This document shows, in pieces, positions 53,383 through 64,000 of a DNA stretch of 64,000 nt. Source of the stretch: Diphasiastrum complanatum. Lineage: Eukaryota; Streptophyta; Lycopodiopsida; Lycopodiales; Lycopodiaceae. The notes beneath the pieces are model-generated. The model saw only the letters and a list, made by a program, of their open reading frames with translations. It was not told where the DNA came from and did not search any database. Both the position numbers and the translations under genes were made by a program. The stretch is taken from assembly GCA_029204225.1 (NCBI GenBank), contig CM055113.1:13280906-13344905 (forward strand), written 5' to 3'. Every line of letters begins with the position of its first letter. Position 1 is the first letter of the stretch.

Positions 53383-54590
53383 ACATAGACTTTGAAATTA
53401 GTCCAAGGTGAGACCTCATCTTGATAACAACATTCTTGAGCAATGGCTTGGTGAGAAGATCTGCAACACAATTTGAAGATCCAACATGCTCCAATAAGAT
53501 CTCTCTCCCCATAACGTTTTCTCTTACAAAATGATGAGCTACCTCGATGTGTTTGCTCCTTGCATGAAACACATGATTGTTTGCAAGAGCCTGAATTGAG
53601 ATGTTATCATTCTTGATAATTGGAAGGTCTTCATCTTCATAACACTTTAGTTCCAAGAGTAGCCTTTTGATCCATAAAACCTCCTTTGTTGTGGTTGTAA
53701 GAGATTTGTACTCAGCTTCACAAGATGATTTGATAGCCAAGAAACTAGATTCCTTCCAAGAAAAATTGTGTAAGCACTTGTGGATTTCCTATCCAACCTG
53801 TCTCTTGCAAAATCTGAATCTGAAAAAGCAACCAAAGTTAGATCTTCTTCTTTATAGATCAATTCATAGTCTAAGGTAGAAGATACATATCTCAAGATTC
53901 TTTTAGCCTACTTCCAATGATATATCTTTGGATCTTGCATGTGTTGGCTTAGCTTATGCACACTAAAGCTTAGATCAGGCCTTGTCACAGTAGACCATAT
54001 AAGTGAGCCAATAAGACTCCTTTAAAGAGTGATGTCCTCAAAGGATCTTTCATCATCTCTTATAGGAACTTTTGCAATTGCTCCATTGGTGTATCTATGA
54101 CCTTACAGTTTTCCATTTGGAATTTCTTAAGCATGGAAAGTGCATATCTACTTTGACTTATGAAAGCGTGATCTTTCCAAAAGTCAATTTCAAGGCCTAA
54201 AATGTAGTGAAGAACTCCTAAATCTTGCATCTTAAATTTACTACCAAGTGCATGTTTAGTTTCTTCAACTAGCTTCTCATTATTTCCACTAAGAATGATA
54301 TCATCTACATAGGTGAGAAGAATAACTACAAAGTTATTTACAGACTTAATATACAATGAAGGGTCATATTCACTAAGATAAAATTCGAGTGATATGAGAA
54401 AGGAGTTGAGCCTTGCATACCAAGACCTTAATGCTTGTTTTAGTCCATAGAGACTTTTGAACAAAAGACAAACTTTTGATTATTCACCTTCTTTCACAAA
54501 TCCAGGTGGTTGCTCCGTGTAAATCTCCTCCTCAAAGTAACCATTGAAAAAGACATTAGAAACATCAAGCTGAAACATCCTTCCATATTT
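53383..54590 (-). pseudogene. Copia RT-RNase H (family A), truncated both ends
   Basis: Same family as 27827-29337 and similar along its whole length. It has FQLDVSNVFFNGYFEEEIY, a stop in place of Asp in the EGD segment, SLYGLKQALRSWYARLNSF, YVDDIILSGNNEKLVEETKH and LGLEIDFWKDHAFISQSRYA. The RNase H is in broken frames down to HARSKHIEVAHHFVREN and LLTKPLLKN. Here the catalytic box is intact (the frame reads TYVDD), unlike the YEDD of the sister copy. The upstream end stops at 54590, where the palindromic array begins. Confidence 0.85.
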
Positions 54591-54599
54591 GACCCGACG

Positions 54600-55138
<539 letters not shown>

Positions 55139-55279
55139 TTGTTAGTTTTTCATTGCTTATTGATTTGTTTATTGGTTGGTTAGTGAATGATTGTTCATTG
55201 TTTGCTTTTGTAGAAAAAAGCTATGCAATTTTGAAGGAAAGGAAGGTATGTTAGGCATTCTAAATTTTGAAAAAAAGCT

Positions 55280-55998
<719 letters not shown>

Positions 55999-57114
55999 TT
56001 AGTCTTCACTATCTTCTCCCTCATCGTTGTTCGAAGCTGAAACTAGTCCTTCGTCCCCTTCATCTTCACTCCCTTCTTCTCCTTGGTTTCCTCCCGTACT
56101 TTCTTCCACAAAGGAAGTGGATGCCCTCTACATACACATTCACAAAACAAATTAATGATTATTAGCCAAACACATGTCATAAAAATGAAATGAAATGAAA
56201 ATTATGTATCAAAAATATGAGAAACACAAATTATGTAACAAAAATTTACCCTTGGATGTATGCCTTGTGCTGCAAGATGATCAACCAAGGCACTATAGCC
56301 TTGGCGATAACCAATATTGTACTCGGCATTTGTATACTTGCACCCATAATCTTCAACCTACATCAACACAAATTGAATGATTAAAAAAAACAAAAAATTA
56401 TTGATAAACAAAAAACATATGAAATGCAATTAGCTAAAAGAGAATTGCTTACAAATTGGGCATGCATATTGGCCTTGCCTCCCGATCCAAGGTGAGATTG
56501 GCCTAAAAGATTAAGCCTTGATTTTGTTGCCTCTCTTTGTTGCTTAAAGCACTCGGGATTAGGATGCTTGGATTCATAAACAACTTTTTCCCAACTTCAT
56601 ACAGCCTCTTCTTGCCTTTACTACATAATCGTCTTAATGATTGGCGCTTATGATGAATATGCGAACACATACTCGTCTTCGTCTATTTGTCATTAAATCA
56701 ATTTGGTTGTAGAAACTCACGGTACAATATATCAAATATCTTGTCTTTGTCCCCTTGGTCTTGTTGCTCCCAAGGGTTAAACAAATTGTGACCAAAGTAT
56801 TTAAGAGTAAGGTCATGCAATCTATTGATGACGACCTTACCCCTAATGTCCATGATGATGGAACCATCATCATCAAGGTCATAGAAAATATTCGTGGATT
56901 CTTCCGACGGCATCTCCGTTGAAACAAATCCACGATCTTGTTGATCAGATTCTCCTTCGGAAAGACAAAGGGCTTTCATCCTTTGCCTTTCCTTGAGAGA
57001 TAGCATAGTATAAAAATCTCGCACTCGATCAAGATCCGATCCCAAGGCTTGTCCTCTTCCACCGAAAGAAGATCTTGGCCTCCTCCTTGATGCTCCGCTA
57101 CCGCTAGTAGACAT
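55999..57114 (-). CDS. TNPA-like (plant transposase_24-type) gene, spliced
   Basis: At least four exons on the minus strand. Exon 1 starts at 57114 (MSTSGSGASRRRPRSS) and holds VINRLHDLTLKYFGHNLFNP then WEQQDQGDKDKIFDILY before a GTGAGT donor near 56710. Exon 2 ends at 56453 and reads VVYESKHPNPECFKQQREAT, then KSRLNLLGQSHLGSGGKANM; its start is uncertain. Exon 3 is 56357-56250 (36 codons, VEDYGCKYTNAEYNIGYRQG). Exon 4 is 56127-55999, an acidic tail. Exons 2-3-4 join in phase at canonical GT/AG sites. The R.... fG..PW pattern followed by nR and lG..G..K..h matches the second protein of plant En/Spm elements, which binds subterminal repeats. The flanking palindromic arrays fit that role. Confidence 0.6.
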
Positions 57115-57181
57115 GACTATTGAGAGAAAGATATGAAGTTGTGAAAAGAACTTGGAAATATATCAAATGTGAAAAATGAAA

Positions 57182-57798
<617 letters not shown>

Positions 57799-57930
57799 AG
57801 AAATGAGAGATTGAAAGCTTGAGAGTGAGAGTGTGAGAGCTTGAGTGTGATAGTGAGCCTCAAGAAATCCACAAGAAAGCATGGAGAAATATTGAATGAG
57901 GGCATTTATATACAGTTTTTAGATTTCAAG

Positions 57931-57992
57931 TGTCGCGTGGCTCTGCCACGCATTTTTTTGCCACGCATGGCACTGCCAGGCAAATTTTTTTT
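57931..57992. repeat. Palindromic GCCACGCGTGGC array 3 (short)
   Basis: GCGTGGCTCTGCCACGC and GCCACGCATGGCACTGCC lie within 62 bp, followed by a T run. This is the far side of the TNPA-like gene from array 2. Confidence 0.8.
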
Positions 57993-57999
57993 TTGGCCT

Positions 58000-59250
58000 A
58001 GAAATATGTGATTACGGCTTGGAAGGTGTCATATAGCGAGTGGTTTGTCAAAAAGACAAATTACGTAACTAAAAAAGTAATTTGACTCTTATTTTATAAA
58101 AAATTTTGAGGACAAAAGCATGTGAGTGATATGACATATTTTTAAGCATGAATTTTTAAGGACAAAAGCATGTGATTGATATGACATATTGTGGGTACAA
58201 GAGGACTATGTTTTCTTTGAAGATTTTGATGATTTTTTAAAAAGGACAAATGAGTATTAATTATATTTTGATTTGATATAAGACAAGTAGATGATTTGAT
58301 ATGGTTGGTACAAAATGACCATGTGTTTAAGAGAATTTTGTGATTTATAAAAAATGACAAATGTAAATATGTGGTTTGATGTCGCATATAAGTTGTGGAC
58401 ATTATTTAGTTTATAAAGTATTAATTAATTTGTTATATATGTGTCCCTTAGAAATTCGTTTCAACCCTTTTGGGTCAGAACGTACTGGATCGGAATGTTT
58501 TTTTTAAAAATAAAAAAACATGTGTTAAGCTGGGCACAATCTTCCTTCTTCTTCTTTGTAATACACTGAGGGACGCTAGATATACTACTACTTCCATGAA
58601 GTATGGTACCAATGAGCTAATAGATTTCGAGGAACATGGTTGTGTGCTGTGTGGTTAAAGCCAGTTGAAGGAAGATTAAGGATAGAAGAGATCTGAAATC
58701 TCTGTGGGTGGGATCCGAGGAGGGATTGGAGGTGGGTTTTTTTCGTGAAGGGACTGTTGGTGGATGGAGATGGGAGCAATTGACAAGAGCGCAGGGGAAT
58801 GTGGTGGGGTGATTTCAGACTTTGTGTTGAGTGGATGGAAAGGAAATAGCTTGGCGGACGTTGTTAGATGATTGCTAGCATTGAGGAATGGATCAAACAT
58901 CTTTGTTTGTGAAATCCTTGGTTGTGGTCTTGTGCAGAAGTGCCACCAACAATGCTAAGAGGATCGCCAGGACTAATTGATTGTATCACAGTCGAATTTG
59001 ATTTCAGAGGATCTTTGAGAGCGTAAAATGGGTTTTTCTTGAAATGGTGACGGGGGACAAGGAGAAATTGAGCATTTTCAATGTCCATCTATTGAAGTGC
59101 TCATGCTCCTATATTAGATCTCTGCTGCCATAATCTCTTCTTAGAATAAAACTATTGTTCTCTTGTCCTTCCAAGCAGCAGACTAATCATCCTGCCCAAG
59201 GACTAGATTCAATCTATCAGGGGCCAAAATTTATTGTTCCAAGTCATAGA
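58000..59250. other. Unassigned region
   Basis: 58.0-58.45 kb has repeated words such as ATGACATATT, GGACAAAAGCATGTGA and ATTTTTTAAAAAGGACAAA at about 60-bp intervals. From 58.6 to 59.1 kb the plus strand is GT-rich with several open minus-strand frames (58588-58779, 58676-58900, 58864-59088); I recognise no domain. Confidence 0.4.
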
Positions 59251-59935
59251 TTGACCAAGTTCAGTCACTCGATCTTCTATGTCAAGTGATAAGGACCAAG
59301 ATCTTGTATTGGACATTAGATTTGAACTATCTCAAGTGACGGGAATCGACTTTAATCTATTTCATGAGCACACAATTTCTCGAATTTGGTCACTTTATGA
59401 GAAACCTTTAGTGATATTCACCAAAAGTGAGCTATTCCAAAATATACACATCAAATTTTAGTTATCTCATGTGATATGAGTCAATTTTGTTGACAACGGG
59501 TCAAGCTTGAGCTATCTTAGTATACTAGACTTGGGATTGGTTGAGTCTGATCACTTGATGAGCCGTGTCGGGTGATAAGCAACAAAACCACGCATAGACA
59601 TAAAATTTAAGTTATCACGTGTAATAGGGGTTTGACAAGGAGTCGAACTTAAGTTGTCTTGATATATCACTTGTTGAGTCTAGTCACTTGATAGAGCCAT
59701 GTCAAGTAATAAGCAATAAAATCATATGTTAGGTAGCAGATTTTGACTTTCTCGAGTGATAGAGACACCAAAATGGGGCTATTTACATTGATAGACACCA
59801 AGATTGAGCTATCCGATGTGATGTTGGCCAATTATGATCACTCAAAGAACAATGATGAGTAATTAGGACCAAAATTGAGTTGTCTCACATGTAAGCACAA
59901 CATTCAAAGTTACATGAATGTCATAAACTCGAAAT
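59251..59935. repeat. Degenerate tandem array, five units
   Basis: Units of about 128-160 bp start near 59251, 59381, 59541, 59674 and 59831. They share GTCACTTGAT-like, GTGATAAG(G/C)A-like and (A/T)TGAGCTATCT-like words in the same order. Confidence 0.6.
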
Positions 59936-59954
59936 TACTCTAACCTGATCACTC

Positions 59955-61045
59955 AATGCCTTATCTCAATAGGTGTGTTTTGGTGAAATGGGTAAATATT
60001 TGTTGTTTGACGTGAAATGGTTCAAAATCAACTATAGAGGATCAAATGCAATTGTAAAAAAAGACCATAGTGGATTTTTTGCTATCGATTCAACCAAGAG
60101 ATTAAGCATGGACTTTTCAGACACATTGGTGTTGCCTCGTCATTGTGAACAGGTGTGCATGAATTTCACATTTTTTCTTTTTGTCAATTGTGATCAATGT
60201 TATATTAATCGTCTTCACTACTTTTTCATTACATCTATTTATTGTGAATTAAAATGTGATCATAACAAATATCTAATCCTAACATTGCTAAATGTGCAGG
60301 TATTTTTTCAACCAAATCGTCTAAACAAAGATTGGTGGCATGTTGTTTAAATCAAGCCACGCTCAAGACATGTATTCGAAAATGCATATGTTGAGAATGA
60401 AAGGAAGATCTAAACTTGGACAACACAAGTATATCTGATGAAGATCTATATATATCTTCGAGTTTTATAAATATTGAAAACCCGAGAATTGATTATCATG
60501 ATTCTGACGACTCAGATGATGAAGAGGACAACAATGGTTCTTTGCATGAGGACAATATTGAGAAAGATTTTGATTTCGATAGTGATGATGAAAATCATCT
60601 TAGCGGAGATGAGTTGCAAGATGTATTGGCTGATGAATGTGAATCTTGCGATGATGAATAAAGTTTGTAAATGTCACAAATAATTTTGTCATAAAATGAT
60701 CCATTGTGGTCAATATATATTGTTTTCAAATTAAAATTATTATATTTTTCTATGATGTTGCATTTCTAAAGTTTCATTTCAAACACATCTCGCAATTACT
60801 TAGAATTAGAAAAATTTATAGATATTAATAGATGCGTGAACTAATTAAAAGATATATTTGTTGATTATTTATATATTATAATTAAGATAATAATACACTT
60901 TTCCACAATATTGTTCGATTATTCATTGATCTTTGCAAACACACAAAGGTGTATAACATTGCAATTTTTTTATCAACAAATTAGCTTAACAAGCTACCAC
61001 ATGGCTCTCAATTGTAAGGTACTTAGCATCCTTTCAAATGCATAC
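59955..61045 (+). mobile_element. CACTA element 3' end, second copy
   Basis: The plus strand matches the reverse complement of 30900-32040 through the end of the transposase gene and about 380 bp beyond it. It is truncated at 61045, where a minus-strand copia element starts, so no palindromic array or terminus is present. Confidence 0.8.
59973..60661 (+). pseudogene. CACTA transposase C-terminus (DUF4216-like)
   Basis: FGEMGKYLLFDVKWFKINYR, GFFAIDSTKRLSMDFSDTLV and LPRHCEQ are followed by an intron with intact ends (60153-60299, GTGTGC ... GTGCAG). The next exon begins VFFQPNRLNKDWWHVV. A C-to-T change then makes a stop where the other copy has Gln. The acidic tail (DSDDEEDNN, DFDFDSDDEN) remains open in 60416-60661. 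The upstream transposase domains are absent. Confidence 0.8.
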
Positions 61046-61048
61046 TAA

Positions 61049-63251
61049 GCCTCACCATCCCCTTTGAACAAAAGTAGGCATCAATCTTTCTATACCACGC
61101 ACGTGGTGCTTGTTTAAGACCATAAAGCACTTTCTTCAAGTGACATACTTTATTTTCCTGTCCCTTCGCTACAAAGCCTTCAGGTTGATCCATGAACACT
61201 TCTTCTTCTAACTCACCATTTAGAAAAGCAGATTTCACATCCATCTAATACAAGGCCAACCAAAATGTGAAGCTAAAACAACAAGTAGACGTAGAGTATT
61301 CCACTTACAAACCGGCACAAAGGTCTCCTCGTAGTCGATGCCTTTATTTTGTGCATACCCTTTGATCACCAATCTTGCCTTGTGCTTTGCTATACTTCCA
61401 TCTACATGATACTTAGTCCTGTATACCCATTTGCAACCAATAGGTTTCTTGCCAATTGGTGGTTCTACTAAGTCCCATGTGCTATGCTTAGCAATTGACT
61501 CCATCTCCTCTCCCATGGCCTTGACCCAAATGTCATCATCCTTCGCTTCACCATAAGTCGAAGGTTCTTTGCTTTGAATAATGCTAGATAAGAGAGCATA
61601 ATTTGCTTCATACCTTTCAGGTTGAGTCTTCTCTCTTGTTGATCTTTGTAGCTCTCCCTGGTTAGATGATCCTAAAAAGTCATCTATGTCGCGGCTCGCC
61701 AACAATCTCTCAAACCACTTAGGGAGCTTTCTGTTAGGTGATCGGCTTCCTGGTAAAAATGTATCCCACGGTACATCCTTATCCTTGCGTTTGTCACCTG
61801 CAACTTCAATCCTTCTTGCACCAAAAGGTTTATCCCTACCTCTCCAACCTGTCTCTTGAGGTTGAGTAGTAGTATCTTGAGATGTATCCTCATGTTCATC
61901 ACTCGGAAGGTCAATGAATGGATCATCATCAGGTGGTATCCTCACTATACCATCTTTCCCAGTGGATGTGTCTATCTTCTCAGCATCCTTGTCTTCATAC
62001 ATCTTGGATTCATCAAAGATAACATCACGGCTTATATAGATTTTGTTTTCCACTGGATCAAAATATCTATAGCCCTTCACACGATCATCATATCCTAGGA
62101 ATATGCACTTGATAGCTTTTACATCAAGTTTACGTCTCTCTTCCTTAGGAATGTGTACAAAGGCCTTACATCCAAATATTTGCAAGTGGTTCACCTTTGG
62201 CTTCTTCTTCGTGAATGCTTCCTCAGGTGTTATCTTTGGTATGGCAATGGTAGGACTTCTATTTTGAAGATAGATTGTCGTGCTACATGCCTCTGACCAA
62301 AAATCTTTTGGTAGTTTCATCTCAGCTAGCATAGATCTGGCACTTTCCACAATCGTACAATTCTTGCGCTCAACTACACCATTGAGAGCAGGAGTATGAG
62401 CTTGCGTAAATTGTCTATTAATCCCACATTGATCACAAAGATCATTGAAGTCATTAGACTTGACTTGCACTCACCTCCACTATCTGATCTTAGGACTTTG
62501 ATCTTCCTACCTGTCTGATTTTTGACCAATGCTTTGAAGCTCTCGAAGTTATCAAATGCATCTGATTTCTTCTTCAAGAAGTAGATCCATGTCTTACGTG
62601 ACATATCATCAATAAAGATCATGAAATAGAAGGCTTTACCTAAGGACATGGTCCTCATAGGCCCGCATAAATCTGTGTGGATTAAATCCAGGATGTTCTT
62701 TGCTCTTGCAACACCCCCTTTATTGAACTTCTCTCGATGCTGCTTCCCATATACACAAGATTTGCACATCGATTTCAAGTGATCTTCTATGGTAGGCAAT
62801 CTTGTTACCATCTCCAATTTTCTCATCAAACTGAGGCTTCCCAAGTTCAAGTGACCAAGCCTCTTATGCCACAACTCAGTTTGCGATGGAATGGACGATA
62901 CAAGTCCATGTTGCTCCTTAATTGTAGCATTCAACCTGTACAATTTTGTATTGGGCTCTCTTACTCCATCCGCAATAACTTTGAACTTTTGTTCACATCC
63001 TTCACAAAGCAACGATCATGGGCGAATTCTACTTTCAAATTTTGATCAGTAATGACTCCAACAGAAAGTAGATTTTTCTTCAAACCTAGTACGTAAAGTA
63101 CCTCCCTAATCATCCTACTTTTGCCATCAGGTAGTTGGATTGAAACGGTGCCTATCCCCTTGATCTTGTACACCTCACCATTTGCTTGTGAAACAGATGT
63201 TCCATTATCCAACACCTTCAAACTACTGAACCAATTCTTGTTACATGTCAT
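61049..63251 (-). pseudogene. Copia pol: protease end, integrase, RT N-terminus
   Basis: Frames 62961-63251, 62374-63012, 61235-62470 and 61023-61244. Protease DSG lies just upstream (near 63270: YIDSGATRHMTC). Integrase has LWHKRLGHLNLGSL, HTDLCGPM, LRSDSGGE and NGVVERKN. Next is the tail IYISRDVIFDES and a long linker. RT has PIGCKWVYRTKYHVDGSIAK, KARLVIKGYAQNKGIDYEET and [10 protein letters not shown]. Frameshifts near 62990, 62470 and 61240 break it, and the YVDD block and RNase H are missing. Confidence 0.8.
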
Positions 63252-64000
63252 GTGTCTTGTGGCTCCCGAGTCAATATACCATGCTTGATCATCTTGATTA
63301 GATCACAATGTAGATATGAAGATACTAGAGTCTTCAATCTCACCCTCATCAACAAGGTTACCTGCTTGTTTTGGTTTCCTCTTGTCTTGTTCCGCCAGGG
63401 ATTTGCAACATTCACTCTTCCAATGGCCTTTTTTACCACAATGGAGGCACTTGCCTTTCTTCTTAGTTATACTGGGAGATCCCTTGTCCTCCTGAGACTT
63501 GGCAAATTGCTGCTTAGACTTCTTCTTGCCCTTGCCCTTGCCTTGTTTTTGGCATGTCGCAAGTATTTTGACGTCTAGCTTTCACCATTTCTCGTCGTTG
63601 CTCTTCCTGTATCAAGATTCATGTGATCTCGTCAAAGGTTGGCAATCTTTCTCTTGATGCTATTCTGCTCACAAACATCTGATAGGGCTCTACAATGTCG
63701 CACAATGCATTGTGCACCAGCTCCACATCACGTATGCGCTCACCAATAGAATGCAGTTCATCTCCATTGTCTTGATTCTGGTCATGTACGTCTGAATGTG
63801 CTCTCCTTGCTCCATGCGGGCACTATTCAACTTTCACTTCAGAAACATGATTCTTGACGGATTTGACATCTCGAACTGCTCCTCTAGCACATCCCATGCA
63901 TGTCTCGGTGTCACAGCATCACAAATGTGGGTAATGATGTGATCCTTCACTTACAAGTTAATGAAGGTCAAAGCTTTCCTCATCTTTTTGTCGAACACTT
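63252..64000 (-). pseudogene. Copia gag C-terminal part with CCHC knuckle
   Basis: Multiple frames with stops. Readable are GERIRDVELVHNALCDIVEP, FVSRIASRERLPTFDEIT, a Lys-rich stretch, and CLHCGKKGHWKSEC (about 63480-63435) as the nucleic-acid-binding knuckle. The N-terminus lies outside the window. Confidence 0.7.

Larger units (their letters stand above)
61049..64000 (-). mobile_element. Ty1/copia element of another lineage, 3' truncated
   Basis: On the minus strand gag, protease, integrase and RT N-terminal half are present; the element ends abruptly within RT at about 61049 and continues beyond the window at its 5' end. Its RT wording ([20 protein letters not shown]) resembles Tnt1-like elements more than the other copias here. 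Confidence 0.8.

Overview
This is nuclear DNA from a land plant with a large, transposon-rich genome. The signs are an intact plant-type BAHD acyltransferase, Ty1/copia elements whose primer sites match the 3' end of plant initiator-Met tRNA, a plant LINE with DUF4283-like and zf-RVT-like parts, plant CACTA (En/Spm) and PIF/Harbinger transposase remnants, and long GA/GT microsatellites. Nothing in the sequence fixes the species. I see no bacterial genes, no rRNA or tRNA gene and no CRISPR array.

Layout. 1-331 is the end of a copia LTR. 960-4260 is a decayed PIF/Harbinger element split by a copia RT fragment. 4.65-12.8 kb is a patchwork of broken copia elements, including a gag-integrase fusion and an element whose RT region is replaced by an unidentified 329-codon ORF. 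12.8-16.0 kb is AT-rich with no gene. 16125-17648 (minus) is the one clear host gene, a BAHD acyltransferase, with a probable 5'-UTR intron and promoter up to about 18.36 kb. 18.97-24.1 kb is a minus-strand LINE lacking its RT catalytic block. 25.2-29.7 kb holds two truncated copia elements abutting in the same orientation.

29.8-42 kb is a minus-strand CACTA transposase region interrupted by an almost complete copia element (35564-41795: two 736-737 bp LTRs, PBS, PPT and a near-matching target duplication). 42.4-47.4 kb has two related copia 3' ends in tandem. 47.4-51 kb is mostly unassigned. 50.85-54.59 kb is a stack of minus-strand copia pieces inside one another. 54.6-58.0 kb contains a spliced TNPA-like (transposase_24-like) gene flanked by arrays of a palindromic GCCACGCGTGGC motif and very long GA/GT tracts. 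59.25-59.93 kb is a degenerate tandem array. 59.96-61.05 kb is a second copy of the CACTA transposase 3' end. 61.05-64.0 kb is a minus-strand copia element of another lineage running off the window.

Most of the coding potential is therefore retroelement or transposase. The most unusual signals are the three palindromic arrays associated with CACTA-type genes, the 33-bp periodic CCAAT repeats in the LTR of the youngest copia element, and the copia element carrying an unknown ORF where reverse transcriptase should be.
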